From positions 1 through 64,000 of the forward strand of contig JAVYIG010007186.1 in assembly GCA_035222895.1 (NCBI GenBank): a DNA stretch of 64,000 nt. Direction: 5' to 3'. The stretch comes from Strongylocentrotus droebachiensis (Eukaryota; Echinodermata; Echinoidea; Camarodonta; Strongylocentrotidae). Below, piece by piece: positions 23,642-35,212 of the stretch. Every line of letters starts with the position of its first letter. Within the stretch, counting starts at the first letter, position 1. Position numbers and translations under genes: made by a program. The notes beneath the pieces were generated by a model, which saw nothing but the letters and a program-made list of their open reading frames with translations, made no database searches and was not told the DNA's origin.

Positions 23642-23862
23642 CGATGCACATGATATGTTCTAGATGTTGGAAGTTACAGTATCGTATATAAGCTGTCACT
23701 CAAAACCTATTCATCCCTCTTTGGATAAAAAAAAAAACATTGATGCCAACATTAATGTACTTGCCAAACATGGTACTGAGAAGCCCCTACTACTGTATAG
23801 CACAGTGCATGCAGTACACTACGCCGTATTCATTTACCAACGAGAACCGGATGGCTCCTGTC

Positions 23863-23870
23863 TATATAAG
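23863..23870 (+). promoter_or_regulatory. TATA box candidate of GPCR copy 4
   Basis: TATATAAG, 414 bp upstream of the ATG, in the conserved block. Confidence 0.5.
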
Positions 23871-24276
23871 ACCTAAAGAGATGGAAGAAATTAGTAGTGA
23901 TGCTGGTTAAAATGAGCACGGTGCCTTTTAGTAACTTATAAGCTTAGACCTGCTGTATACATGGGGTAGCGAAATATATCTTGTGCCCTGCGATGGAATA
24001 GAGTGAGCGTATAGGACATCTAGTCAACTATTGCCGCCGGAACGGAGAATTACTGTGTCGTATGACTAAGATATTATTATTACTCTATCCTATTTAGCAA
24101 TCGCGTGGAAAAGTCAAGGAATACCACGTTTCAGGGCGGTAAATAAATCCATTTTAAACTATGTAGGATTACCTCAACTTAATTATACGGCAGAAAATAT
24201 ACGCAAGACTTTGTTCTAATCTTGAAATATTACATTTTCTGGGAAATCGTTTCAGTTTGAACTGTATTTGTTGAAA

Positions 24277-25320
24277 ATGGCTGTAACCGGAGAAACGATC
24301 AACATTACCAGGAAAACGAATGCTGGCATGGACGCTGAGCATTATGCTTTGAACACTCTGACACTTTTCATGTGTGTGATCACGAACACCATCGTCTTGT
24401 TCGTAGTCCGACGGCAAAAAGATCTCCAAGAAGTGATGCGAGTTCTTTACCAGATTCTTTCTGTAACTAACACCGTCTTGGGTATTAGTTGGAGCTTTTG
24501 GAACATGATCTATACTAACGCAAGGGGAGACAACACGATTTGCACAATCATCAGCATGGCGTTTCCACTTGTTTTCTACAGCTCTTTGTTGATCAAAACC
24601 TGTTGTCTCTGCGGAATCAGCGCTAACCTCTACGTCCTTGTCACGAGTCCTCTACGATATTACACGATTGTGACACGAACGCGGTTTTACATCGCACTTG
24701 GAGCCAGTGCCATCACGATCTTGCTGGTCTATGGTGTATATCTGCCCATCCCAGATTCGCCCTTCATAAATCTTTTGACGCATCGTTGTACTTTCCAAAA
24801 TGTAGCCGTCAACTCTCAATGGATATCCATAGTCCACGCAACATTGGCGCTACTTCCCGTTGGCGCAACTATGCTAGTTACAACAGCTATCCATGCGCGC
24901 ATACTCTTCATTGTGCGCCTACTGAAAAATGTTGGCGCCGTTCCTGGATATCCTCGCCGCGTCTACGTAAATCATATTAACATAGATAGGCACCCGAATC
25001 GCTTTGAAGACCGTGGTCGTGATGAAGAGCCACCAACCAATGATGTCGTTCGCGCCCACGGCGTGATTCGTAATCGTCCACGTAAGAAGGGATTGAGAGG
25101 ATTGGTCACGGTGATCCTCCAAACAGGCTCCTTTTACATCCTATGGACGCCTTACGTTATATATTTTTTGATAAATTTACCATTGAAGCAGATGCTTATT
25201 CTAGATAGGGTGGCAGGATTCAACTCCTGGATACAGCCGACTATCTATCTGCTCACAAACCCAGAAGCGAGAGGGTTGAGTTTGAAAGCTATCCGCCAAT
25301 GCCGTCAAAAACTGAGATAA
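24277..25320 (+). CDS. GPCR copy 4: intact single-exon rhodopsin-like receptor
   Basis: 347 residues from the ATG at 24277; two upstream in-frame TTG codons are not taken as starts. One residue is added in the third intracellular loop (DRGRDEEPP). NLY, LWTP and the QPTIY form of NPxxY are kept. The N-terminus (ETINITRKTN) resembles that of copy 9, whereas from about residue 53 the protein is nearly identical to copy 8. The 3' flank is also nearly the same as that of copy 8 for more than 1 kb (two SINEs and spacer), so copies 4 and 8 share a recent segmental duplication or conversion. It is the first plus-strand gene after the transposon nest. Confidence 0.92.
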   Translation: MAVTGETINITRKTNAGMDAEHYALNTLTLFMCVITNTIVLFVVRRQKDLQEVMRVLYQILSVTNTVLGISWSFWNMIYTNARGDNTICTIISMAFPLVFYSSLLIKTCCLCGISANLYVLVTSPLRYYTIVTRTRFYIALGASAITILLVYGVYLPIPDSPFINLLTHRCTFQNVAVNSQWISIVHATLALLPVGATMLVTTAIHARILFIVRLLKNVGAVPGYPRRVYVNHINIDRHPNRFEDRGRDEEPPTNDVVRAHGVIRNRPRKKGLRGLVTVILQTGSFYILWTPYVIYFLINLPLKQMLILDRVAGFNSWIQPTIYLLTNPEARGLSLKAIRQCRQKLR

Positions 25321-25439
25321 TAATAATAGGTACATTATATAGCCCCGCTACTTTATGAATATACTCTACTGCTCTTAATACAAAATATCATTTTATTACA
25401 CCGGCTGTAGCTGAGCCGTCGTGAAAAGGCGCAAATGCA

Positions 25440-25598
25440 TTCAAAGTTTCTTTTCCTACCTTGCACCCATTTGCTTCAACTGAATGGAGAGTGGCACATG
25501 TAGATCAAAGTCTTCCTAAAGGACCGTAAACCGCGAACCATTGTGATCCACAGTCCGGAGCATGACGTAACCACTAGAACACGAAATCTCAAGATGGA
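25440..25598 (-). repeat. tRNA-derived SINE, type A
   Basis: Reverse copy; the body (ctgaatggagagtggcacatg) and the head (accactagaacacgaaatctc) are recognisable, with a short deletion before the GCGGCACC end. Confidence 0.7.
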
Positions 25599-25689
25599 AG
25601 ATGATCGAACTTTGATCAAATCTTGAGCGAATTACATAAAAATCAAATTAAGATGTGCAAGCTCACTGAAAGTACATTAAAACCCATTG

Positions 25690-25910
25690 GTGGTGTCGTG
25701 GTTCATCCACTTGACTCTTAATCCAATGGTTGAGGGTTCGAATCTCAACCCGGCACTAATGTCCTCTGGCAAGATTTTCATCCGCATTTGCCACTCTCCA
25801 CCCAGGTGTAAATGGATTCCGTGAAATCGCTTGGGTAATAATAATTACAGAGCCCTCAGGTAGATCAGCATTGATGCTGACGAGGCTTACCTGGGTTAAC
25901 AATATTATTA
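25690..25910 (+). repeat. tRNA-derived SINE, type B
   Basis: Head ggtgtcgtggttcatccac with B box GGTTCGAATC, body gccactctccacccaggtg, 3' end gcttacctgggttaac then ATT repeats. It follows a type A SINE in opposite orientation, a pair repeated after copies 6, 7 and 8. Confidence 0.75.
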
Positions 25911-25929
25911 TTACTAGTAGTAGAAGTAG

Positions 25930-27200
25930 AAGTAGAAGTAGTATTATTATTATGTTTGATGTATTACGTGGCTGGGTCTACATATATGGTACAGCTTTAT
26001 AAGCCTCCAATATTGAGAAAGAGAAACTTCTTTTGAAAGCTAGCTACATGACAGTACTTACAGTACTAGTCTACCAATCAAATAAAAACAAACGTACTGC
26101 TTTGACCTGTAGATTTGTCCACTTCTTTTCCGGTAGTATAGTCAATATAAATGCAAAACCTCTCGTTTTAAACAAAGTGCAATACCTTACTTTATTGATC
26201 TTCTTAATAATCGCATATTGTTTTAAGTTTTTCTTTACAAACCCAACATTTTTGTAATTGTATGTTTGAACAGTTGTCTTTTTAACCAGACAAGTATTTT
26301 TTCTGTCATGGTATTATTGTACGATTATGTAGATATGTTTTGTGAATGGACATTTTGTTTCTATTGTTATGTAACCTCAATACTTGTAAACTATACATTT
26401 CAGCTTTTTAGCTGCAGCATGTGCATCATTGTACTCTATGCTTTTCGAAATAAAACCTTGAATTGAATTGAATAGGTTTTAATGTGAAATTACGTATTAT
26501 TATATATATGTTTTTTTTTTGTGTGTATTGTTAATGATTTATTTTTTATATCTTTTGTTTGTTGGCCCAGTGGAAGACCAGCAGCAACAATATACTATTA
26601 GTTTCCTTTTAAACTCTTTTGTATTTTATTTCGTTTTCTTTTAAATTGCAAATTTTTGTATTTGTGTTTTGTTTTTAAATATGCCTAGATAAACATAATC
26701 AGAAAAACAAACATTAGTGCCTCCCTAAACTGTCGAACATGAATGTGTGATATTTGAATTTAATTTCTTGTTGTTTTATTTTTCGTTAAGTAAAGAGTTC
26801 ACAAATACATTCGAATGGAATGATACATTTCGTCATCAATAATATTAAACGACATATCCGTATATTTATTGATATATAAAGTATACAACTAAATTATTCA
26901 TATCCATGCCCTATTTTTGTAATATTTCAGTATGTGAAAAATGTATTTGTCCGGACTGATATGTCATGAGAATGTGGCATATTAAAGCTTACATCTAAAA
27001 GGATTCAGAAAAATCCCGAATTCAACAACCAGTCCACTTTTATTTTTAATTCCACCTTTAGTTCTTAAAAATCTCAAAAACATCAAATTTACAAGGGTCA
27101 TGAATAAAATCAAGGTTCAAGATTCAAATGAGGTTTTATTCACGACTTGTCAAAAAGTCCAAAGACTAAAAATGCAAGTTTACATCAAACTTACAAATCA
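25930..27200. other. Unit spacer with a retroposon-like tail, no gene seen
   Basis: Includes a repeat ending cgaaataaaaccttgaattg (about 26460), which looks like a LINE or SINE 3' end, then the spacer blocks shared with 32.1-32.9 and 43.4-44.4 kb. The short ORFs here are AT-rich and not shared in frame between copies. Confidence 0.55.
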
Positions 27201-27877
27201 TGTCACGAGTCCTCTACGATATTACACGATTGAAACACCAACGCGGTTTTACACCGTACTCGGAGCCTGTGCCATCACGATCATGCTGGTCTATGGCGTA
27301 TATCTGCCTATCCCAGATTCGCCCTTCATACACCTTATGACGTACCGTTGCACTTCTCAAAATGTAGTCGCCAGCTATCAATGGCTATCCATAGTCCACA
27401 CAACATTGGTGCTACTTCCCGTTGCCGCAACTATGCTAGTTACAACAGCTATCCATGCGCGCATACTCTTCATTGTGCGCCAACTGAAAAACATTGGCGC
27501 CGTTCCTGGACTCTATCCTCGCCGCGTCTACGTCAATCATATCGACATCGATAGGCGCCCGAATCGATTTGATGACCGTGGTCATGAAGACCCACCAGCC
27601 AATGATGTCATTCACGACCACTGCGTGATTCGTAATCGTCCACGTAAGAAGGGATTGAGAGGATTAATCACGGTTATCCTTCAAACAGGCTCCTTTTACA
27701 TCCTATGGACGCCTTACTTTGTATATTATTTTGATACCATTGAAGCAGGGGCTTACTATAGATAGGGTAGTAGGATTCAACTTCTGGGTACAGCCAATCA
27801 TCTATCTGCTCACTAACCCAGAAGCGAGAGGGCTGTGTTTGAAAGCTATCCGCCAATGCCGTCAAAAACTGATATAA
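27201..27877 (+). pseudogene. GPCR copy 5: 5'-truncated, frameshifted receptor
   Basis: Homology begins abruptly at the VTSPLRYYTI segment just after TM3, so the N-terminus, TM1, TM2, TM3 and NLY are missing. The 5' part is replaced by spacer that matches 32.83-32.92 and 44.33-44.40 kb. A one-base insertion in a T run near 27730 shifts the frame before TM7, and one codon is added in PGLYPRR. Past the shift, the QPIIY and C-terminal region can still be read to a stop at 27875-27877. It is closest to copy 9 (GACAITI, FIHLMTYRC, VAATML); its 3' flank matches copy 2. Confidence 0.88.
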
Positions 27878-28114
27878 TAATGATATTACTAGTAATTTAT
27901 CAATTTATATTGCGCAGCTATTTTTTGAGTATACGCCGCTACGCTTAATACAAAGTATCATATTATGACCCTGACTTCTTTCTGTTGTTGTTGTTGTTGG
28001 GTTTGTTGGCGCTATCCATCGATTTCGATGATTTCCGACAGGCTGTGTGTGAGGGCGTCGTGCTCTCACTTCTGCTGCTCTACGTTTCTGTAGCTGAGGC
28101 ACCGTGATAAGGCG

Positions 28115-28287
28115 CTAGAGCATTCAAGAATCCTTTTCTGCCTTGGACCCATTTACTTCACCTGGATGGAGAGTGGTAAATGTAGATTAAGGTCTTCCCA
28201 ACGGACATTGGTGCCGCGGCGGGACTCGAACCGCGAACCATTGTGATCCACAGACCGGTGACATATCCACTAGACCACGAAACCTCA
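28115..28287 (-). repeat. tRNA-derived SINE, type A
   Basis: Well-preserved reverse copy: TGGTGCCGCGGCGGGACTCG, GTG anticodon region, and head ccactagaccacgaaacctc. Confidence 0.8.
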
Positions 28288-28401
28288 AGATGGAAGATGA
28301 TCGCACTTTGATCAAATCTGGAAAGAATTACATATTATAATAAAAATCAATATAAATATTAATCATGAAATTAGTCTTCGGTTAAGAGGTCACGGGCAGC
28401 T

Positions 28402-28504
28402 TTTCACAAAACCATCGTAAGTACAATCTGCAAACACCCAAATCAAACGCGTGTATTAAAATCAACAATGTCGGCGAACTTATACTTACGACGGTTTTGT
28501 GAAA
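28402..28504. promoter_or_regulatory. Conserved upstream inverted repeat of copy 6
   Basis: Arms 28402-28423 (TTTCACAAAACCATCGTAAG) and 28483-28504 (TACTTACGACGGTTTTGTGA). This is the best-preserved pair: only one mismatch across the 22 nt. Confidence 0.7.
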
Positions 28505-28724
28505 CGATACAAAGAATACGTTCTAGATGATGGAAGTAACATTACCGAATAATTAAGTTGTCAATCGAAATCTATTCACCCCTCTTTGGATAATAAACAT
28601 TGATGCCAAAAGCAATATACTTGTCAAACGTATTGAGAAGCCACTACTACCATATAGCACAGTGCATCGGTACACTACCCCGTATTCATTAGCAATTACC
28701 AACGAGAACCGGATGGCTCCTGTT

Positions 28725-28732
28725 TATATAAG
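28725..28732 (+). promoter_or_regulatory. TATA box candidate of GPCR copy 6
   Basis: TATATAAG, 444 bp upstream of the ATG, the same spacing as in copy 1. Confidence 0.5.
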
Positions 28733-29168
28733 ACCTAAAGAGATGGAAGAGATTAGTAGTGATGCTGGTTAAAATGAGCACGGTGCCTTGTAGTAACCTA
28801 TAAGCTTAGGCCTGCTGTATACATGGGGTAGCGAAATATATCTTGTGTCCTGCGATGGAATACAGTTAGTGTAGGAAATATAGTCAGCTATTGCCACAGG
28901 AACGGAAAATGACTGTGTCGTATGACTGCAATATTATTATTACTAAATAGCTTATTTGGCAGATTTCTGAGAGACACTCTAATTTAGCAATCGTGTGGAA
29001 GAGTCGAGGAATACCACGTTTCACGGCGGTAAATAAATCCATTTCAAACCATGTAGGTTTGCCTAAACTTATACGGCGGAAAATATACGCGCGACTTTGT
29101 TCCATTCTTGAAATTTTACATGTTCTGGTAATTCGTTGCAATTTGAACTACTAGTATATTTCTTGAAA

Positions 29169-30215
29169 ATGGCTGTATATATAACCGAAGAAGCAGGTAA
29201 CATAACCAGGAATACGAATGCTGGCATGGACTTTGAGCATTATGCTTTGAACACTCTGACACTTTTCATGTGTGTGATCACGAACACCATCGTCTTGTTC
29301 GTAGTCCGACGGCAAAAAGATCTCCAAGAAGTGATGCGAGTTCTTTACCAAATTCTTTCTGTAACTAACGCCGTCTTAGGTATTAGTTGGACCTTTTGGA
29401 ACATTACGTATACTAACGCAAGGGGAGACAAGACAATTTGCACCATCATCAGCATGGCGTTTCCATTTGTTTTCTACAGCTCTTTGTTGACCAAAACCTG
29501 TTGTCTCTGCGGAAACAGTGTTAACCTCTACGTCCTTGTCACACGTCCTCTACGATATTACACGATTGTAACACGAACCCGGTTTTACATCGTACTTGGA
29601 GCCAGTGCAATCACGATCATGCTGGTCTATGGCGTATATCTGCCCATCCCAGCTTCGCCCTTCATAAATCTTTTGACTTACCGTTGTATATCCCAAAATT
29701 TAGTCGTCAGCTCTCAATGGCTAACCATAGTCCACACGACATTGGCGCTACTTCCCGTTGGCGCAACTATGCTAGTTACAACAGCTATCCATGCGCGCAT
29801 ACTCTTCATTGTGCGCCAACTGAAAAACGTTGGCGCCGTTCCTGGATATCCTCGCCGCGTCTACGTCAATCATATCGACATCGTTAGGCCCCCGAATCGC
29901 TTTGATGACCGTGGTCGTGAAGACCCACCTGCCAATGCCGTCGTTCGAGACCGTGGCGTTATTCGTAATCGTCCACGTAAGAAGGGGTTGAGAGGATTGG
30001 TCACGGTGATCCTCCAAATAGGCTCTTTTTACATCCTATGGACGCCTTACGTTGTAATTTTTGTGATACCTGTACCATTGAAGCAGATGCTTATTATAGA
30101 TAGGGTAGTAGGATTCAACTCCTGGGTACAGCCAATCATCTATCTGCTCACTAACCCAGAAGCGAGAGGGATGTGTTTGAAAGCTATCCGACAATGCCGT
30201 CGAAAACTGAGATAA
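29169..30215 (+). CDS. GPCR copy 6: intact single-exon rhodopsin-like receptor
   Basis: 348 residues. A TATATA insertion adds Tyr-Ile after MAV, so landmarks move by two (N11, NLY 119-121, QPIIY 321-325). The open frame extends 11 codons upstream through a TTG, but the conserved ATG is preferred. Very close to copy 1 over the whole protein (FEHYALN N-terminus, SWTFWNITYT, FINLxTYRCISQNLVV). The flanking sequence also matches on both sides in inverted orientation, so copies 1 and 6 are a large inverted duplication. An Asn replaces Ile in CGNSVNLY. Confidence 0.92.
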   Translation: MAVYITEEAGNITRNTNAGMDFEHYALNTLTLFMCVITNTIVLFVVRRQKDLQEVMRVLYQILSVTNAVLGISWTFWNITYTNARGDKTICTIISMAFPFVFYSSLLTKTCCLCGNSVNLYVLVTRPLRYYTIVTRTRFYIVLGASAITIMLVYGVYLPIPASPFINLLTYRCISQNLVVSSQWLTIVHTTLALLPVGATMLVTTAIHARILFIVRQLKNVGAVPGYPRRVYVNHIDIVRPPNRFDDRGREDPPANAVVRDRGVIRNRPRKKGLRGLVTVILQIGSFYILWTPYVVIFVIPVPLKQMLIIDRVVGFNSWVQPIIYLLTNPEARGMCLKAIRQCRRKLR

Positions 30216-30344
30216 TAATAATAGTAATGGGTCCATTTATAGCGCCGCTACTTTATGAATATACTCCACTGCGCTTAATACAAAATATCATATTATTACC
30301 CCGGCTGTAGTTGAGCCGCCATGATACGGCGCTAAAACATTCAA

Positions 30345-31437
30345 AGAATCTGTAGAATCTGTGTGTGGATGGATTGTGAAAAAAGATTGTGTTCACTGAT
30401 CACACAACATAACGCTATTTTTCTTTTAGCTACGAGGAGGAAAGGTTGCACTGACAATAAAATACATGTTAAAAAGTATTCCCTTTTCGTTATTTTATTG
30501 AGGTATAAATAAAGCAGACTATAAACTTGCAAAGTGTAGTCAGGCAAATAAATGACTCGATCAGAATAAGAGTGATCTCATTGAGATTCGAAAACGTTGC
30601 ACGGAGATACATTGGCCAATAGACATGATGAATAAATGCAATGAATAAATTAAGCTTACAACAGAGTGGAAATGATGTCGAAAGTTCAATGAAGATAATG
30701 ATGGATGATAAACTAAGGAAGGGGCTCACGCGATGATGGTGCGGAGGCTTGAAGGCGGAGATGTAGCTTCGTTGTCGTGGCTGAAAAGAAGTGAAGAATG
30801 TGATCTCCACGCTGACGCTCGTGATGATGATGATAATGATGATGATGATGATGAAGCTCTCAGGCGAGAAAATAAGAGATGAAATGTGTGGCGCTCGATG
30901 ACGAAGCAGTGAGTCGTTTGATGTCGGAGGCCAAGGAAGAAAATGATGACGTCAAAGTCGGTGCCGATGCAAAGCAGTGAGTCACTCGATGAGTCGGATG
31001 AGCCGAAGTTTGAAGTGAAATTCATCAGAGCTGCGGTGAGTCGAACTCATTGATGAAAGTTCAGGCGAGCGACAGTGAATCGAGCTCGTGTGAGTGAAGT
31101 GTGCCATTGCTACCGGAGCGAAGAGACTGGCAGTTCCCAGCGGAGACGGCAGAGAAAACGTTGATGAGCCATGCAAGAGGTGATAGGCACGGAAGAATAT
31201 AAAGCTCGGAGAGAAAATCATGGAGACGTCTTGACTCAACTGTGGTGGTAGCAGGAGTGAAGAACCTTGTGGTGTTGAAAAAGCACGGGGTGAACGATAC
31301 GCGGAACCACGATGCTCGATTGGAGGGATGAACGCACGTGGTCCGAATAAATGAATATTAATAAGTAGCGTGATGGGAAATTACTGTGAACATGGATGTA
31401 CAGGAAAAATAAGTGCGAACGCATGAGACGCTACAAA
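30345..31437. repeat. 1.1-kb insertion in the copy 6 3' flank, type unknown
   Basis: Interrupts the unit between cattcaaag and the SINE body that resumes at ccctttcctgccgtgg. It starts tgtagaatctgtgtgtgg and ends gagacgctaca, with an AATAAA near 30457 and a (GAT)n tract near 30825. It could be a solo LTR, but I find no target duplication. Part of it is repeated at 1-487 next to copy 1. Confidence 0.45.
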
Positions 31438-31560
31438 CCCTTTCCTGCCGTGGACCCATTTACTTCACCTGGATGGAGAGTGACAAATGTAGGTGGGATT
31501 CGAACCGTAATCAATGTGATCTACAGTCTGGTGACGTATTCACTAAACCACGACACCTTT
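31438..31560 (-). repeat. tRNA-derived SINE, type A (shortened)
   Basis: Reverse copy with body ccatttacttcacctggatg and head cactaaaccacgacacc; the region between is partly deleted. Confidence 0.65.
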
Positions 31561-31707
31561 AATCATCAATCATCTTGCATCTAATGGTGTTGTTTGAACC
31601 TTCTTTAAATCTGGAGTGAAGTACAATATCAAAAAATAAATATAAAACAGATAAATTTATGTGTGCAAGTTCACTGAAAGTAGAGTAAAAACCATAGTAG
31701 GTGGTGG

Positions 31708-31920
31708 TGTTGTGGTTCATTCACTTGACTCTCAATCCATGGGTTGAGGGTTCGCATCTCAGCCTGGCACCAACGTCTTTTGGCAAAATGTTCATCCACG
31801 TTTGCCACTCTCCACCCAGGTGTAAATGGGTACCTGGCAGTCACTTGGGTAATAATAATTACAGGGCCCTCAGGAAGAACAGCATTGGAGCTGATGAGGC
31901 TTACCTGGGTTAACAATATT
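31708..31920 (+). repeat. tRNA-derived SINE, type B
   Basis: Head ggtgttgtggttcattcac, B box GGTTCGCATC, body with cacccaggtgtaaatgggta, 3' end gcttacctgggttaac. Confidence 0.75.
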
Positions 31921-31924
31921 ATTA

Positions 31925-33113
31925 GTTATAGTAGAAGTAGTATTAGTAGCATTATTATGGTATATTTTGAGTGGCTGGGTTAAAATAAAATTACTATGGT
32001 ACTACTTGTAGCGTCTTATTTTGAGAAAGAGAAACATCTCTTAAAAGCTAACTTTCCGTCACTACTTTCAGTACTAGCCTAAACAAAATTTATATAGTTT
32101 GTCGAGTTTTTGTATTATTGTTTTACCTGAAGATTTGTTCTCTTCTTTTTCATGCAGCAGTAGCTGTCAATGTGAAATTATATATAATAAGTTATATGTT
32201 TAGTAAAAAAAAATAAAATGTAATGATTTATTTTTATACCTATTTGTATCTTTTGTTTGTTTCAATAAATTAGTGCTGCAGCATATTTCGGGTTACCAGC
32301 CGTATAAAAACTCTTTTGTAGTTTATTTCGTTGTCTTTTAAATTGCAAATTTTTGTATTTGTGTTTTGTTTTTTAATATACGGAAATAAAAATAAACAGA
32401 AAAAACAAACATTAGTGCCTCCTTAAACTGTCGAAAATGAATATATGATATTTTAATTTAATTTCTTGTCATTTCATTTGTCGCTTCGTAAAGAGTTCAC
32501 GAATACATTGGAACGAAAAAATACATTTCGTCGTCAATAATATAAAGCGTCAAATATGTATATTTGTTGATATATAAAGTTAACGACTAAATTATTCATG
32601 CCCTTACCCTATTTTTGTAATATTTAAGCATGTGAAAAAATGTATATGTCCGGACTGATATTTTTGAGAATGTGGCACATTAATGCTTACATCTACAAGG
32701 ATTCAGACAAATCCCTTAATTATTCAACAACCAGTCCACTTTTATATTTTCAATTCCACCTTTGTTTCTTAAAAATCTCAAGAAACATCAAATTTACAAG
32801 GTTCATGAATAAAATAGTTATATATATATATATTCAAGATTCAACATTCAAATGAGGTTTTATTCACGACTTGTCAAAAATTCCAAAGACTAAAAACGCA
32901 AGTTTACATCAAACATACCATCATATAAAAAAAATCATTCAAAAACATATATTTATATATATATATATAAAGAAAACATAGCAAATGCAAATGGGAAAAA
33001 TATATATATATGCCCGAAACGTCAGTGGAATATTCACTTCTCCGGTGTTTTTATTTATCTACCTTGTGTCCTATTCATTTTATGCACCGACGCAGAACCA
33101 TTTATTTTTACAT

Positions 33114-33148
<35 letters not shown>

Positions 33149-33600
33149 TAATAAATGTTTACATCAAAACATCAAAGCGGTATAAACAAATTAAAAAAAA
33201 GCAAAACAAAACAAAACAAATACACGATATAAAATATTGCTAGCAAAATTGAGTAAATGTTCAAATCAAAACAGGTAAAATAAAATGTATACAGATACGG
33301 GGATTCAATTAACTGTAACGTAGGAAAAACTGCGATAAAATGCAAAACAAATTTTATTCAGATGGTGTAATTAATATTTAAAAGTATTAACAAGTATATA
33401 TATATATATATTTGCTATTTTCATGATGCTTGACTATGATTGAGTGATATTAAGTTTGTATGCCATGTTTATTTCTTCATACAATGTATTTGTTTCTGTA
33501 TGTGTTTGCACTTCAGAACCTGAAGAAGGCCTCACAAGCCGAAAGCTCGTAATAAAATTGTAAAGTACAGCTACGTCTCACGTTCCTAGACCATTTTCTT
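31925..33600. other. Spacer rich in (TA)n tracts and Penelope-like fragments
   Basis: Shared spacer blocks (32.1-32.9 kb), several (TA)n runs (32820, 32955, 33115, 33395), the tail gcccgaaacgtcagtggaat near 33010 and the motif cctgaagaaggcctcacaag near 33520. The latter two resemble ends of Penelope-like elements as I remember them. No gene is seen. Confidence 0.5.
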
Positions 33601-33611
33601 CACGCCTAGTT

Positions 33612-33612
33612 A

Positions 33613-33655
<43 letters not shown>

Positions 33656-33709
33656 ATATGACGGAGTCATGAATAAAATAGTTATATATATATATATATA
33701 TATATAATA
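33612..33709. repeat. (TA)n microsatellite
   Basis: Long TA runs at 33612-33655 and 33682-33706, separated by a short copy of gacggagtcatgaataaaat. Confidence 0.85.
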
Positions 33710-33960
33710 TGACGGATTCGTCTGTTCATAGAGAGGACTTATTAAAGCCATCGGTCCCCTGGTTGCTTTACTTACAAGCATCAGTTCATAGAGAGGACTT
33801 AAAACCATAGAGAGGACTTAACGCTATCGGTCCCCTGGTTGCTTTACTTACAAGCATCAGTTCATAGAGAGGACTTATTAAAGCCATCGGTCCCCTGGTT
33901 ACTTTACTTACAATCATACTCATGTTTTATTAGCAGTCAGGTAAACCAAACCATCCACCA
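33710..33960 (+). repeat. Local triplication of the GACGGATTCGTC unit block
   Basis: The segment gttcatagagaggactta...ggtcccctggttgctttac occurs three times in a row, about 60-75 bp each, whereas the other units have it once (10.6, 12.2, 17.03, 39.3 and 45.95 kb). Confidence 0.75.
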
Positions 33961-34011
33961 TTTATTACCACGTCTTGCATAGCGCATACAAATAATTAGA
34001 TTTACTTTATA

Positions 34012-34449
34012 CAGTGCGTCCCAGAAAAAACGAAACCGAGAATTATAGATGTTTTATCATAACTTAATCACAATTGTAATTGATAAATGACACATATTTG
34101 TAAAGCTTAGATCCAGTGAAAACGAACTTTTTAAATCAAATTATGGAAATGCAAGCATCACTTTAAACAAACAGAACTTTGTTATTCCTTGCTCATTTTT
34201 CCTGATTGAGGTGTCATGAAAGGGCAAAAACTGAACTTTCTGGAAAATGATTTTGCTTTTGGAATTCAGATACCGCCCAACAAATGTCTTTTTGGTTTCC
34301 TCTCTTCAAATTGTTTTGAATCACTCATGCGTGAAATGTGCATCATATGAACTAAGCTTTACATATATGTGTCGTTTATTAATTATAATTGTGATTAAGC
34401 TATGATAAAACATCGATAATTATTGGTTAATTTTTTCTGAGACGCACTG
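34012..34449. mobile_element. CAGTGCGTCC mariner-like MITE, intact 438-bp copy
   Basis: Inverted ends CAGTGCGTCCCAG and, reversed, CAGTGCGTCTCAG, flanked by TA (34010-34011, 34450-34451). The terminal repeats extend inward for over 100 bp (cataacttaatcacaattgt and its complement). The uninterrupted target is visible upstream of copy 8. Confidence 0.85.
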
Positions 34450-34499
34450 TATTAATCATGCAACTAGTCTTCGCTTTAATATGAGGGCATGAGCAGCTT

Positions 34500-34599
34500 C
34501 TCACAAACCATCATAAGTACAATCTGCAAACATCCAATTCAAACACGTGTATTAAAATCAACAATGTCGACGAAATTATACTTCAACGGTTTTGTGAAA
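34500..34599. promoter_or_regulatory. Conserved upstream inverted repeat of copy 7 (decayed)
   Basis: Arms 34500-34519 (ctcacaaaccatcataagta) and 34579-34599 (tacttcaacggttttgtgaa); both arms carry small deletions. Confidence 0.5.
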
Positions 34600-35212
34600 C
34601 GATGCAAAGGATACGTTCTAGATGATGGAAGTTACAGAATCGTATAATTAAGATGTCACTCAAAATCTATTCACCCCTCTTTGGATAATTGGCATTGATG
34701 CCAAAATCAATATACTTGTCAAACTTGATATTGTTACGAAGTCACTACTACACCACAGTGCAAGAAAACACCTTAATTAATCTACAATTACCGACGAGAA
34801 CCTAATGGCTTCTGTATAAGAACTAAACAGATGATAGACATTAGTAATGTGATGAGCGTTAAAATGAGCACGGTGCCTTTTAGTAAAATATTAGCTGAGA
34901 TCTGTTGTATACACGGAGTACCAACATATATATTGTGTCCTGCGATAGAAAACACTTAGTGTGGGAAATTTAGTCAGGAACTGTCGCAGGAGCGAAAAAA
35001 GATTGTGTCGTATGACTGCAATTGTATTATTACTAAATTGCTAGTTTGGCAGATTTCTGAGAAACTATCCTATTTAGCAATCGATAAATAAATCCCTTTG
35101 AAACCAGGATTGCTTATAATTTACGGCGGAAAACATACGTATACGACTTTGATCCAATCTTGAATTATTACGATTTCTCGGAATTCTACTATACTATACT
35201 AAAATATTGAAA

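Noticed and set aside
30490-31424. Ser- and His-rich minus-strand ORFs in the copy 6 3' flank
   Set aside because: Overlapping short frames in an insertion of repeat nature; no domain, and the frame is not kept in the counterpart at 1-487.
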